Positions 17,455 through 26,030 of a DNA stretch of 64,000 nt are shown one piece after another. The stretch lies in NCBI GenBank assembly GCA_005239175.1, contig ML241294.1:817275-881274 (forward strand), in the 5' to 3' direction. The notes under the pieces were generated by a model. It was given only the letters and a program-made list of their open reading frames with translations. It was not told where the DNA came from and did no database searches. A program made the translations under genes and the position numbers. This DNA comes from a halophilic archaeon SHRA6 (lineage in GTDB: Archaea; Halobacteriota; Halobacteria; Halobacteriales; Haloferacaceae). Position 1 is the first letter of the stretch, and each line of letters begins with the position of its first letter.

Positions 17455-17751
17455 ATGGAATTGACGCTTCGGTTTTTTGCGACCTTCCGGGAGTACGCCG
17501 GACAAAAGGTCGTCGAGAAGTCCTACGACGAGGGACTGACGATCGGTGAGCTCCTCGCGTCGCTCGAGTCGGAGTATCCTGAGATGGAGGGTGAGCTCCT
17601 CGTCGACGGCGATCTCAAACCGCAGATCAACGTGCTCAAAAACGGCCGCGAGGTGTTGCACATGGAGGGCATCGAGACGACGCTTGCAGACGAGGATACG
17701 GTGTCGATCTTTCCACCGGTTGCGGGCGGTGTCGACGGGTGTGAACGATGA
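17455..17751 (+). CDS. MoaD/SAMP ubiquitin-like sulfur carrier with extended C-terminus
   Basis: Starting at the ATG (17455; an in-frame GTG lies 9 bases upstream) this is a 98-residue beta-grasp protein: MELTLRFFATFREYAG, a central INVLKNGREVLHMEG and a terminal SIFPPVAGG. MoaD and archaeal SAMP proteins are adenylated at a C-terminal Gly-Gly and then carry sulfur for molybdopterin or form protein conjugates. Here six residues (VDGCER) follow the GG before the stop, so the GG is internal. It would need trimming, or its role differs. The end overlaps the next gene as ATGA. Confidence 0.85.
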   Translation: MELTLRFFATFREYAGQKVVEKSYDEGLTIGELLASLESEYPEMEGELLVDGDLKPQINVLKNGREVLHMEGIETTLADEDTVSIFPPVAGGVDGCER

Positions 17752-18059
17752 CCGACGAGTATCAGGTCGAAAAGGCGTTCCGCGGGATCTCCCAGCGGCT
17801 TGCGGTCCACTACCTCCGGAACCTTGAGGGCCGGCCGATCGTGGACGGGGTCGAACATCCCGCCGAGTCCGACGTCGAAAGCGAAGGCGTTTCAACGGTC
17901 GTCGGCGACGGGTGGAAAGCAACGCTCGACAGCAAGAAGGTCAATCCTGCGGGGTCGCTGATGCTGACAGAGGTGGCAGTCACGTTTGTCGGTGAACCCG
18001 AGGTTGTCGATCCGCTCGTCAAGGCGTTCTCTCAGAAAGCGATGCGGGCAGGCGGATAG
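17748..18059 (+). CDS. hypothetical protein co-transcribed with the MoaD/SAMP-like gene
   Basis: This 103-residue soluble protein starts MTDEYQVEKAFRGISQRLAVHYLRNLEG and ends RAGG. Overlap with the sulfur-carrier gene (ATGA) indicates translational coupling. The sequence ends in Gly-Gly itself, but nothing else suggests a beta-grasp fold. I do not recognise a catalytic motif. From memory, similar genes follow the SAMP3-type gene in haloarchaea; this was not checked. Confidence 0.7.
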   Translation: MTDEYQVEKAFRGISQRLAVHYLRNLEGRPIVDGVEHPAESDVESEGVSTVVGDGWKATLDSKKVNPAGSLMLTEVAVTFVGEPEVVDPLVKAFSQKAMRAGG

Positions 18060-18060
18060 A

Positions 18061-18435
18061 ATGAGCAACGAGGACCCGGGACCGTTTCCGATCGACGGCC
18101 AACCGCTGCTTTTGGCTGGCGCAAAGGCAAGCCTCGCACCGAGCCGGCTGCCAAAGCTGCTCGCAGACGTCCAACGGTACCTCAGCGGAGAGCTGGAGAC
18201 GTATCGTCGCTCATATGAGCAAATCTACGCTGACGACGATCGTGAGGTGTTTGTGGTGCCGAGCGACCACTGGGAGTCGATCGGCGAGGCCTGCGACTTG
18301 GACCGCCGCGAGACCGACGGCGTCCGCCGTGGCCACGTCGAACAGTTCCGGCGGCTCGGTTCGACGACCGATCGTCGCGAGGAGTTCGAGACGACGCTCG
18401 AGATTAGAAGTGTCGTGGTTATTGGCTGTAGCTGA
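18061..18435 (+). CDS. hypothetical protein, third gene of the SAMP-like cluster
   Basis: The ATG at 18061 follows the previous stop by one base. The 124-residue product (MSNEDPGPFPIDGQPLLLAGAKASLAPSRL) is charged and probably helical (LLADVQRYLSGELETYRRSYEQIY), with a short hydrophobic tail ending LEIRSVVVIGCS. No known motif is seen. The last codons and stop (TGA at 18433-18435) form the first unit of the downstream tandem-repeat array, so the C-terminus may have been altered by repeat expansion. Confidence 0.65.
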   Translation: MSNEDPGPFPIDGQPLLLAGAKASLAPSRLPKLLADVQRYLSGELETYRRSYEQIYADDDREVFVVPSDHWESIGEACDLDRRETDGVRRGHVEQFRRLGSTTDRREEFETTLEIRSVVVIGCS

Positions 18436-18600
18436 GCGGCCCGAATAGAGTGAGAAGCAGAGCGGTCCGATTGGACTGTGGAGCCGAGTGGTCCGATCGG
18501 AACGAGGAGCCGAGCGGCCCGATTGAAACGAGGAGCCGAGCGGACCGATTGAAACGAGGAGCCGAGCGGACCGATTGGACTGTGGAGCCGAGCGGCCAAC
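18430..18600. repeat. 26/27-bp tandem repeat array seeded on a gene 3' end
   Basis: Six to seven degenerate head-to-tail units occupy the gap between the 18061 gene and azlC. Units begin at about 18430, 18454, 18481, 18507, 18533, 18559 and 18585. The core is GAGCCGAGCGGCCCGATT, with tails alternating between GAAACGAG and GGACTGTG. The first unit includes the upstream gene's stop codon. The 26-base period is not a multiple of three, which argues against a coding repeat. There are no unique spacers, so it is not CRISPR. Confidence 0.85.
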
Positions 18601-18667
18601 CGACAGCCCTGCCGGCGATCGCCGCAGGGATCGGCAGCGTTTCATGTATCGACACGGGATCTCGAAT

Positions 18668-19366
18668 ATGGACCGTCGATTCCCCCATCCGGATCTGCTC
18701 GCCGGGATCCGTGTGTCTGGACCAATCCTCCTCGGTATCATTCCGTTTGCGCTGGTCGCCGGGATCTCTGCAGCCAACGCCGGAATGACGGTCATCGAGG
18801 CGGTGGGAATGTCGGTGTTCGTGTTTGCGGGTGCCTCACAGCTCGCAGCGATCGACCTCATCGACTCGAACGCGCCCTTCGTCGTCGTCGTCGCGACCGC
18901 AGTGATCATCAACGTGCGAATGCTCATGTACTCGGCCTCGATCGCGCCGTATTTTCAGGCATTTTCGACGCGGGTTCGGGCGCTGTTGGCGTACGTACTG
19001 ACTGACCAGGCATACGCCATGTCCGTCGCCGAATACGAGCGGACACCGGATCGCAACCGGCTGTGGTACTACACTGGAATCGGGTTCACCCTGTGGATCG
19101 TCTGGCAGCTCGGCACGTTCGCCGGTGCGGTTATCGGGGCTGGGGTTCCCGAGGCGCTCGGGCTCGAATTCGCGCTTCCGCTCGTCTTTCTCGCACTCTT
19201 GGTGCCCGCGATGAAGGATCGTGGGACCACGACTGCGGCGATCGTTGCGGGTGCGGTCGGGTTAGGCGCCGCTGTCGCCGGCGTCCCACTGAGTCTCGAT
19301 CTTCCGATCGCCGCAGTGTGTGGCATCCTCGCGGGTGTCACTGTCGACGCATGGAGGAACATATGA
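18668..19366 (+). CDS. azlC: AzlC-type branched-chain amino-acid exporter, large subunit
   Basis: The ATG at 18668 (MDRRFPHPDLLAGIRVSG) begins 232 residues with the AzlC layout: GPILLGIIPFALVAGI, FVFAGASQLAAIDLI, then NVRMLMYSASIAPYF and LTDQAYAMSV, which are diagnostic family segments. About seven to eight membrane helices are visible. It pairs with the overlapping azlD (ATGA). AzlCD complexes export branched-chain amino acids or analogues; the substrate here is unknown. Longer starts at 18575 or 18644 would read from the repeat array and are unlikely. Confidence 0.9.
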   Translation: MDRRFPHPDLLAGIRVSGPILLGIIPFALVAGISAANAGMTVIEAVGMSVFVFAGASQLAAIDLIDSNAPFVVVVATAVIINVRMLMYSASIAPYFQAFSTRVRALLAYVLTDQAYAMSVAEYERTPDRNRLWYYTGIGFTLWIVWQLGTFAGAVIGAGVPEALGLEFALPLVFLALLVPAMKDRGTTTAAIVAGAVGLGAAVAGVPLSLDLPIAAVCGILAGVTVDAWRNI

Positions 19367-19713
19367 CCACCTGGTCTTCAACAGCGATCTGGGCGGCGAT
19401 CGGCGTCATCGGCCTGTGCACGTTCGCGATCCGCCTGTCGTTCATCTACCTGTTCGGCCGGATCGACACCGTCCCCGATCGGGTCGAACACGTCCTGCGA
19501 TACGTCCCCGCAGCCGTGCTCGCCGCGCTTGTCATTCCTGCCGTCATCACAATCCAGCCGACGATCGAAGCGACGCTCGTCGACGATCGAGTAGCCGCGG
19601 CGATCGTCGCGGGAGTGGTAGCCTGGCGGACCGAGGACGTCTTTGCAACGATCGCCCTCGGCATGGGCACGCTGTGGGCGATCCGGTTCGGGCCGTCGCT
19701 TCTGGGGCTATGA
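19363..19713 (+). CDS. azlD: AzlD-type branched-chain amino-acid exporter, small subunit
   Basis: This 116-residue membrane protein overlaps azlC. It has the AzlD pattern of four hydrophobic helices, with FAIRLSFIYLFGRI, then VLRYVPAAVLAALVIPAVI and VAWRTEDVFATIALGMG. The TGA stop (19711-19713) is immediately followed by the stop of the convergent EamA gene, leaving no intergenic base. Confidence 0.88.
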   Translation: MTTWSSTAIWAAIGVIGLCTFAIRLSFIYLFGRIDTVPDRVEHVLRYVPAAVLAALVIPAVITIQPTIEATLVDDRVAAAIVAGVVAWRTEDVFATIALGMGTLWAIRFGPSLLGL

Positions 19714-20613
19714 TCAGAGGCGAGCGCCCGCCAACTCGGCAAGCGCGCGGCGTTTCAACAGTCCAAAGCCGAGCGCGACAAGCCCGAATCCAACGAACGT
19801 CGGCCACCCGATCGCCTCTCCGAGTACCACCACCCCAACCGTCGTGGCGACGATCGGGACGAGATAGCCGACAAGCGCGGCCTGAAACGCGCCGTATCTC
19901 CCGAGAATGCTAAAGTACAGCAGGAACGCAATCGCGGTCGAAAAGACGCCGAGATACAGAATCGAGCCAACCGCGATCGGTTCTGCAATCGCAATTGTCG
20001 GGCGCTCGCCGGCCACCGCGCTCAACAGGTGCAACACGACGGCACCAAGTCCCATCGACCAGCCGACGAGTGGGAGGCGATCGAGCGTTGGGCCAGCGCG
20101 TTGGATGATGACCCCACCGAGTGAGACGCTTGCGACCTGACCGAGGATGATCAGTCGGCCGATTGTGTCACCACCGAGGAGGTTCGCTGGATCCGGCTGA
20201 ATGACGAAGGCGAGTCCGACGAAGCCAAGCCCAACACCGACGACACCCACGCGAGAGAGCCGCTCGCCGAGCAGCACGAACGCCCACAGCGCGGTCACGA
20301 TCGGAACGAGCGAGGTCATGATCGCCGCGACGCTGCTTGGAACCGTCTGTTGGCCGATAAACAACAGCCCGTTACCGGCGACGAGAAAGAGTCCCCCGCC
20401 AGCGATCGCCTGGAGGTTGTTCATCCCGCGCGGCCGCCAGCCGTCTGTTCGGAGGATTGCGTACGTCAGGAGGACGATCGCCGCGGTATCGTAGCGAAAC
20501 GCCGCCAAAAGCAGCGGTGGTACAAATCCCAAACCGACTGAGATCGCCGGAAACGACAGCCCCCACAGCGCTGCAAGCGCCAAGAACATCGAGGCGTCGG
20601 TGAGCCGAGACAC
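19714..20613 (-). CDS. EamA/DMT-family transporter
   Basis: This 299-residue protein has about ten membrane helices in two homologous EamA halves (for example ALWGLSFPAISVGLGFVPPLLLAAFRY at the start and LYLGVFSTAIAFLLYFSILGRYGAFQAALVGYLVPI in the second half). Drug/metabolite transporters move amino acids, sugars or metabolites; the substrate cannot be told. It is convergent with azlCD. The 345 bases upstream hold no gene I can see. Confidence 0.88.
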   Translation of the reverse strand: MSRLTDASMFLALAALWGLSFPAISVGLGFVPPLLLAAFRYDTAAIVLLTYAILRTDGWRPRGMNNLQAIAGGGLFLVAGNGLLFIGQQTVPSSVAAIMTSLVPIVTALWAFVLLGERLSRVGVVGVGLGFVGLAFVIQPDPANLLGGDTIGRLIILGQVASVSLGGVIIQRAGPTLDRLPLVGWSMGLGAVVLHLLSAVAGERPTIAIAEPIAVGSILYLGVFSTAIAFLLYFSILGRYGAFQAALVGYLVPIVATTVGVVVLGEAIGWPTFVGFGLVALGFGLLKRRALAELAGARL

Positions 20614-20958
20614 GCTGAACGTAGTCGACTATCGGTGAAATAGCCACCGTTCGGCGATCGCGATCGGTGGAAAGCAGAAACGGGTGTTTGGACGCTGCGG
20701 TTGGGTTGAGTGGTGGCAACGAAAGTATTGGAGAATGAGGATCTGTTACGATCGAGAATTGGTGATAGATTCAATAGCTGTGCGGCATACAGCGGATACA
20801 TGCAGCAAATTGACAATGTTTCTGCCAAGAGATTCGGGCAGGACCATCCAACCAGTTGTTCTGTATATTTGTCCTTTTCGGGCTTCAAAGAGACGAGCAC
20901 GAGGCGCTCGCACTCCCCCCAACCAACAAGCACGTTCGGGACGATGGGCTAACGAGAA
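20614..20958. other. intergenic region without recognisable gene
   Basis: These 345 bases lie between the divergent starts of the EamA gene and the HTH-10 gene. Short frames on both strands lack haloarchaeal protein composition. I see no repeat, tRNA or stable hairpin. It presumably holds the two promoters. Confidence 0.4.
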
Positions 20959-21624
20959 ATGAGCCTCATCGCCGAGTACACGCTGCAGACACCCCTTTTG
21001 CTCGATGCATTGGAATCTACTCCCGAGATGATGGTGCAGATTGAAACACTGCACACGGACTCGAAGGGTGCCTCGAAGGTGATGTTCTGGGCGTGGGGTG
21101 ATGACTTTCACACGTTTGAACGGAGTATGGACGCTGATTCGATCATCATAGAGTATAGTTGTCTGACCGAATTCAACGAGCAACGCCTCTACCGTATTAT
21201 CCCGAGTGAGGAGGGCGAAGAAGTATTCACCTACCGTATCATGGCGGAATATGATATCGTCTCTTTGCACGAAATCGGCAATTACGAAGGGTTGACGATT
21301 CGTGCTCGGTTTCCGGGACGCGAGGCGTTAGCCGCGTATCATGATTTCTGTGAAGAGAAGGGGCTCACATTCCAGATTCGGAATCTCTATCCAGAGGAAC
21401 AACAGGTCGCCCGTGGAGAAGCGAGTGGAGCAGTCCACGATCCACACGGACTCACACCTCCGCAACGCGAGGTGCTGCAAATCAGTCTCAAACAGGGCTA
21501 CTTTGCCATCCCACGACAGAGTACGCTCGAAGAAATTGCCGACGAACTTGATGTCTCAGTCCAGGCCGTCTCAACACGGCTTCGTCGCGCACTACAAAAA
21601 CTCCTGCAAAGTACGATCGATTGA
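20959..21624 (+). CDS. HTH-10 family (Bat-like) transcriptional regulator
   Basis: This 221-residue regulator starts MSLIAEYTLQTPLLLDALESTPEMMVQIE, the N-terminal bacterio-opsin-activator-type sensor region of many haloarchaeal HTH-10 proteins. The C-terminal domain (about 160-215) contains LTPPQREVLQISLKQGYFAIPRQSTL and EIADELDVSVQAVSTRLRRALQKLLQ, the HTH-10 recognition region. The next gene encodes a HalOD1 protein. The two are closely spaced (70 bases) and may be one signalling unit. Confidence 0.88.
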   Translation: MSLIAEYTLQTPLLLDALESTPEMMVQIETLHTDSKGASKVMFWAWGDDFHTFERSMDADSIIIEYSCLTEFNEQRLYRIIPSEEGEEVFTYRIMAEYDIVSLHEIGNYEGLTIRARFPGREALAAYHDFCEEKGLTFQIRNLYPEEQQVARGEASGAVHDPHGLTPPQREVLQISLKQGYFAIPRQSTLEEIADELDVSVQAVSTRLRRALQKLLQSTID

Positions 21625-21694
21625 TAAACCCTATATAAAACATTGACCGGGTAAATTCAAGCGGCTTTGCGTACAACCACAGTATGTATTACTA

Positions 21695-22009
21695 ATGTCT
21701 GCACAGGAACAATCAGAGTGTTCTTCAGCTGTATATATACTCCGTAAGGAAGCTGGGCAATCGGTCACCCAGACAATTCTCGAAGCCGTTGCAGAATTGT
21801 CGAATCGACCCGTTATCCCGGACGATACATCCCCCAAAGGCGATGCGAGCACACCGCTTCCACCGCTATATGAGGCGATCAATCCCGATGCACTGAATAC
21901 GATCTGTCAGTCAGCTACTGATGATACTGAGATAACCGTGTCATTCACCTATTGTGGATATGAGGTGACCGTTGAAAATGGAGACGAGATAGTAGTTTTT
22001 GAGAGATAG
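21695..22009 (+). CDS. HalOD1 output-domain protein
   Basis: This 104-residue protein contains the PPLYEAINPDALNTIC segment followed by a beta hairpin (EITVSFTYCGYEVTVENGDEIVV), diagnostic of the haloarchaeal output domain HalOD1. The domain appears alone or fused to sensor and response-regulator modules. Here it stands alone after an HTH-10 regulator. Its biochemical action is unknown. Confidence 0.8.
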   Translation: MSAQEQSECSSAVYILRKEAGQSVTQTILEAVAELSNRPVIPDDTSPKGDASTPLPPLYEAINPDALNTICQSATDDTEITVSFTYCGYEVTVENGDEIVVFER

Positions 22010-22167
22010 GCGATTACCCGGTCTTATTACACATCTTCAAGCAGGAAACCCACGACTGCAGTTGTGGGAGAGATCACACTGCACACTGTCCGACCAACGA
22101 CTGGTCGATACTACTGATTCGTCGTGGTGTGAGGACCAACAAAAAAGCGTAGGTGGCGATCGCTCGC

Positions 22168-24090
22168 TCAGTCGTCGGCGGGCGCAGCCGCGTCGCCTGA
22201 GGAGACGCCGGTACCGGGGCCGACGTCGATGCCGAGCTCGTCGAGTTTCTCGTCGGGGACGACCCCGTCGACCCAGCCGCGATGGCTGTAGTACTCGTCT
22301 TTCATCTCTTCGAGCTCACAGTACTCGCCCTCGGAGGCACCCTGTCCGGCGATTCCGTCTTTGAGGAACCGTGCCGGCAACGAGTCGTCCGTCCCGTCGA
22401 AGCCTGCGAGGTTGTTGTAGTACCGTTCGAGGGTGTAGATCCGCTCGCCGGCGGTCCACAGGTCCTCTTCGGACACGTCGAGACCGGTCATGCCGTTGTA
22501 CTGCAGGACGTACTCTTCGATACCCTCTGCGAAGGCGTTGAACTTGCAGATGTCGAAAGAATCGCTCACCGCGTGCAAGTCCTGGAAGGTGGCGGTCAGT
22601 TCGCCTTTGCCCTCCCACTCGTAGGGATCGACCTTCTCTGGGATCCCGAGAATCTCTGCAGCCGGCGTGTACGCCCGCAGGTGACAGGCACCGCGGTTCG
22701 AAGTCGCGTAGGCGATCCCCATTCCCTTCATGCAGCGCGGATCGTAGGCAGGAATCGTCTGGCCTTTGACCGCGAGGGAGTTCTCGTGGGCGTCGCGCGC
22801 CTCGGCGACGCGGCGGGCACCCTCTGCGAGCAGATCGGCAAGGTCGCCGTCGCGGCGGGAAATCGACTCGATCATGTCGACCATCGTCTCCGAGTCGCCC
22901 CAGTCGAGGCCGCCGACATCGTCGAGTTTGCCCTCCTCTGTCATCTCCATAGCCATCGCCATCATGTTGCCGACCTCGATCGTGTCGACGCCCATGTCGT
23001 TGCAGCGATCGATCATGAGGGCGATGTCGTCACGTTCGGTGTGCCCGGAGTTCGGTCCCAGCGCGAAGGCGGACTCGTACTCGTAGGACTCCATCCGGAG
23101 GTTCATCTCCTCGCCTTTGTGCATCGTCTGCACCTCGACCTCCTTCTTGCAGGCGACCGGACAGGAGTGACACGTCGGCTCGTCGACGAGAATGTTCTCG
23201 CGGACGTTCTCCCCGGAGACGCGTTCGGCGTCAATGTCAGGACCGCCGTCGTCGCGGTACGCCCGCGTCGAGGTGTACTTGGCGTTTCGGGTTGGCAGGC
23301 CGTCCATCTCTTCGGTGATGTTCATCAGCACGTTCGTGCCGTACATCGAGAGCCCGCCCTCGTTCGGGGCGGTCACGTCGGACTCCTGGATGACCTGCAG
23401 GGCCTGCTGGTAGCCTTTCTTGAACGTCTCCGAATCCGCCGGTTTCGGCATCTTTGTGCCGGATTTGATCACGACCGCTTTGAGGTTCTTCGACCCCATC
23501 ACGCAGCCGGTCCCACCACGCCCGGAGGCGCGATCGTCCTCGTTGACGATACAGGCGTACTTGACGCCGTTCTCGCCGCCGGGGCCGATCGCCATGATGC
23601 TGAGGTTCTTGCCATAGGCACCATCGACCTCTTCTTCAAGCGTGTCACGTGTCTCGTGGACGCCTTTGCCCCACAGGTGTGAGGCGTCTCGCAGTTCGAC
23701 CTCGCCGTCTTCGACGACAGCGTACACCGGGTTGTCGGCTTTGCCGTCGAACACGAGCCCGTCCATGCCGGCCCACTTGAGCCGTGCGCCAGACCAGCCG
23801 CCGTGGTGTGAGTCTGTGACCGTTCCCGTGAGCGGGGATTTCGTCACGATCGCAACCCGTCCGCTCATTGTTACCTGTGTTCCCGTGAGCGGTCCGGTCA
23901 TGATCGCGAGGCGATTGTCCTCGCTCATCGGATCGATCGTTGGATCCTCCTCAAAGAGGTATCGGACCCCAAGCCCCCGAGCGCCGATGTATTTTTTCGC
24001 GTCCTCGTCGTCGATCGAGGAATAGTTCACCTCGCCCGACGAGAGGTCGATCTCTCCAACTCTGTCTTGATATCCACCGAGTTCAGTCAT
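22168..24090 (-). CDS. aldehyde ferredoxin oxidoreductase (tungstopterin type)
   Basis: This protein of about 640 residues starts at the ATG at 24090 (MTELGGYQDRVGEIDLS). N-terminal AOR segments are clear (YIGARGLGVRYLF, MTGPLTGTQVTMSGRVAIVTKSP, DSHHGGWSGARLKWAG). The 4Fe-4S ligands are CHSCPVAC plus a distal Cys in DICKFNAF. GPGGENGVKYACIVNEDDRASGRGGTG is the pterin/metal-binding region. It should oxidise aldehydes to acids with reduction of ferredoxin in the cytoplasm. The tail is acidic and Ala-rich. It needs the pterin cofactor whose maturation genes lie at 15278-17751. Confidence 0.93.
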   Translation of the reverse strand: MTELGGYQDRVGEIDLSSGEVNYSSIDDEDAKKYIGARGLGVRYLFEEDPTIDPMSEDNRLAIMTGPLTGTQVTMSGRVAIVTKSPLTGTVTDSHHGGWSGARLKWAGMDGLVFDGKADNPVYAVVEDGEVELRDASHLWGKGVHETRDTLEEEVDGAYGKNLSIMAIGPGGENGVKYACIVNEDDRASGRGGTGCVMGSKNLKAVVIKSGTKMPKPADSETFKKGYQQALQVIQESDVTAPNEGGLSMYGTNVLMNITEEMDGLPTRNAKYTSTRAYRDDGGPDIDAERVSGENVRENILVDEPTCHSCPVACKKEVEVQTMHKGEEMNLRMESYEYESAFALGPNSGHTERDDIALMIDRCNDMGVDTIEVGNMMAMAMEMTEEGKLDDVGGLDWGDSETMVDMIESISRRDGDLADLLAEGARRVAEARDAHENSLAVKGQTIPAYDPRCMKGMGIAYATSNRGACHLRAYTPAAEILGIPEKVDPYEWEGKGELTATFQDLHAVSDSFDICKFNAFAEGIEEYVLQYNGMTGLDVSEEDLWTAGERIYTLERYYNNLAGFDGTDDSLPARFLKDGIAGQGASEGEYCELEEMKDEYYSHRGWVDGVVPDEKLDELGIDVGPGTGVSSGDAAAPADD

Positions 24091-24363
24091 TGTAATGTAC
24101 AATAGTTAGGTTGGTTCTACAGCGTGTTAGCTGTTCTCACCGAGAAGTAACCAGATATAGTTACCTTCGGATTACGTGTTGAAATCGCTCGCCGCGGACC
24201 GATTCAGTACCGTCAGTTGGAAACCGACAGCGGGCATCTGTTGACCGATCGACGTTACGCGTTCGATGGGTTTCCAGCAGGCCGAAATTGGGAATTTTGC
24301 GGCGGTCGGTCGAGCTCACAGTGCTTCGAAAAGGGTTTGCGTCGATCCACACAATCGGCGCGC

Positions 24364-24720
24364 ATGGTGTCCGCTCGCGTTGCCGTTGGGGCGTGGTGTG
24401 CCGCGCTCGTGGTCGCCTCAGTCATTCCAGTTTCACTGTTGGGGTCGCCCGCCGGCCCGTCGGTTCTGCCGGTCAGTCCGACCGCACCGTTTCACCTCAT
24501 CGGATACGCCGTGCTCGGGGCACTTGCAGTCGACGCGATCGGCCCCCAACGCGGGGCGTTCGTCTTCGCAGTCGTATTTGCGGCGGGCGTTGGGGCGGGG
24601 ATCGAGGTCCTGCAGTCGACGATCCCATGGCGGACCTTCGCGATCGCTGATCTCGCGATCAATACGCTCGGCGCCCTCGTTGGGGTATCGATTCGAGCGA
24701 TCCGACAAACCGATGGGTGA
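24364..24720 (+). CDS. VanZ-like membrane protein
   Basis: Starting at the ATG 24364 (MVSARVAVGAWCAALVVASVIPVSLLGSP) the 118 residues form about four membrane helices. The HLIGYAVLGALAVDAI and GIEVLQSTIPWRTFAIADLAINTLGALVG segments are typical of VanZ/teicoplanin-resistance-like proteins. Their function in archaea is unknown. An upstream in-frame start at 24217 would add a Cys-containing, non-homologous segment and is unlikely. Confidence 0.75.
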   Translation: MVSARVAVGAWCAALVVASVIPVSLLGSPAGPSVLPVSPTAPFHLIGYAVLGALAVDAIGPQRGAFVFAVVFAAGVGAGIEVLQSTIPWRTFAIADLAINTLGALVGVSIRAIRQTDG

Positions 24721-24813
24721 GGTGTCGAGAGAAAACCGCCCCGACCGATCAGCCACTCGTTCGGGTCAGGCCGTGTCGGTGTCGTTTTACCCGTTGATCG
24801 GGTACGAACGGTA

Positions 24814-25890
24814 ATGAGCAAGCCGAGCCCCGAGGTCTACGAGACGGGGCGCGGGATGGACGCGCACAATCAGGTGATGCGCGAGATCCGCGCCGAGAAA
24901 CAGCGGACGTACGACCCTCACGAGCCAACCCGCGTGTGGATCGACGAGGACAACACGCCGACCGGCGTCTACGAGAGCCTCACGATCATCCTCAACACCG
25001 GCGGCTGTCGGTGGGCCCGCGCCGGCGGCTGTACCATGTGCGGCTACGTCGCCGAGTCTGTCGAGGGCGGCACCGTCGCCCACGAGGCGCTCATGGACCA
25101 GATCGACGCCTGTCTCGACCACGAAGCCGAGCAGGCCGAAAGCAAGTGTGACCTCGTGAAAATCTACACCTCGGGATCGTTCCTCGACGAGCGAGAGGTG
25201 CCCGCCGAGACACGGGCGGCGATCGCCGAGACGTTTGCCGATCGCGAGCGGATCGTCGTCGAATCGCTCCCCGACTTCGTGACCGCCGAAAAGCTCGCGG
25301 ACTTCACCGAGCGTGGACTCGAAACCGACGTGGCGATCGGGCTCGAAACCGCGACCGATCGGGTGCGACGCGACTGCGTGAACAAGTACTTTGACTTTGC
25401 GGACTTCGAGGCCGCCTGCGCAGAGGCCGAGACCGCGGATGCGGGCGTGAAGGCGTACCTGCTCATGAAACCGCCGTTCCTCGCCGAACCGGAAGCCGCC
25501 GCGGACATGATTTCCTCGATCGAGCGCTGTGCGGCTGTTGCGGGCTGTCACACGGTGTCAATGAACCCGTGTAACGTCCAGCGGTACACGATGGTCGACG
25601 AGCTGTTCTTCGAGGGGGGCTACCGACCGCCGTGGCTGTGGTCGGTTGCCCACGTTCTCGAGTCGACTGCCGATGTCGACGCGATCGTCGTCTCCGATCC
25701 GGTCGGCCACGGCAGCGATCGCGGTGCACACAACTGCGGAGAGTGTGACGATCTCGTCCAGAAGGCGATCAAGGACTTCGATCTGCGGCAAGACCCCTCG
25801 GTGTTCTCACAGGTGTCCTGTGAGTGTGAAACGACGTGGGAGCACGTGATGGCAGCTGAGACGAGTTTCAACATGCCGCTCGTTCGGTAG
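24814..25890 (+). CDS. raSEA: archaeosine biosynthesis radical SAM protein RaSEA
   Basis: This 358-residue radical S-adenosylmethionine enzyme carries its cluster cysteines in GCRWARAGGCTMCGY: C65, C73 and C76 in the CX7CX2C spacing used by Elp3-like enzymes. The order is N-terminal cap, SAM barrel, and a C-terminal Cys-rich tail (NCGECDDL, CECETTWEH). RaSEA acts on the preQ0-lysine adduct made by ArcS to give archaeosine at tRNA position 15. tgtA and arcS lie about 20 kb away in this window, so the pathway is present but not one operon. Confidence 0.9.
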   Translation: MSKPSPEVYETGRGMDAHNQVMREIRAEKQRTYDPHEPTRVWIDEDNTPTGVYESLTIILNTGGCRWARAGGCTMCGYVAESVEGGTVAHEALMDQIDACLDHEAEQAESKCDLVKIYTSGSFLDEREVPAETRAAIAETFADRERIVVESLPDFVTAEKLADFTERGLETDVAIGLETATDRVRRDCVNKYFDFADFEAACAEAETADAGVKAYLLMKPPFLAEPEAAADMISSIERCAAVAGCHTVSMNPCNVQRYTMVDELFFEGGYRPPWLWSVAHVLESTADVDAIVVSDPVGHGSDRGAHNCGECDDLVQKAIKDFDLRQDPSVFSQVSCECETTWEHVMAAETSFNMPLVR

Positions 25891-26030
25891 CTCTGCGGCG
25901 ACCACCGGGCTGAGACGCGCACAGCGAGCAGATAGCGGTTCTGGTCGAGCCAACGGCATAGGGATATCAGATGTGATATTTAAACGCGAGAGTTTATATT
26001 GGAGTACAGTGGTGATAAACCACTAGACGA

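Noticed and set aside
18430-18600. A CRISPR-like array
   Set aside because: Repeats are contiguous with no unique spacers, the period is 26-27 bp and there are no cas genes in the window.
22282-23682. A 466-residue open frame on the plus strand over the aldehyde ferredoxin oxidoreductase
   Set aside because: It is antisense to a clear AOR with intact cluster motifs; long antisense frames are common at high GC.
24217-24363. An extended start for the VanZ-like gene
   Set aside because: The extra 49 residues have no membrane segment or family likeness; the ATG at 24364 gives the expected length.
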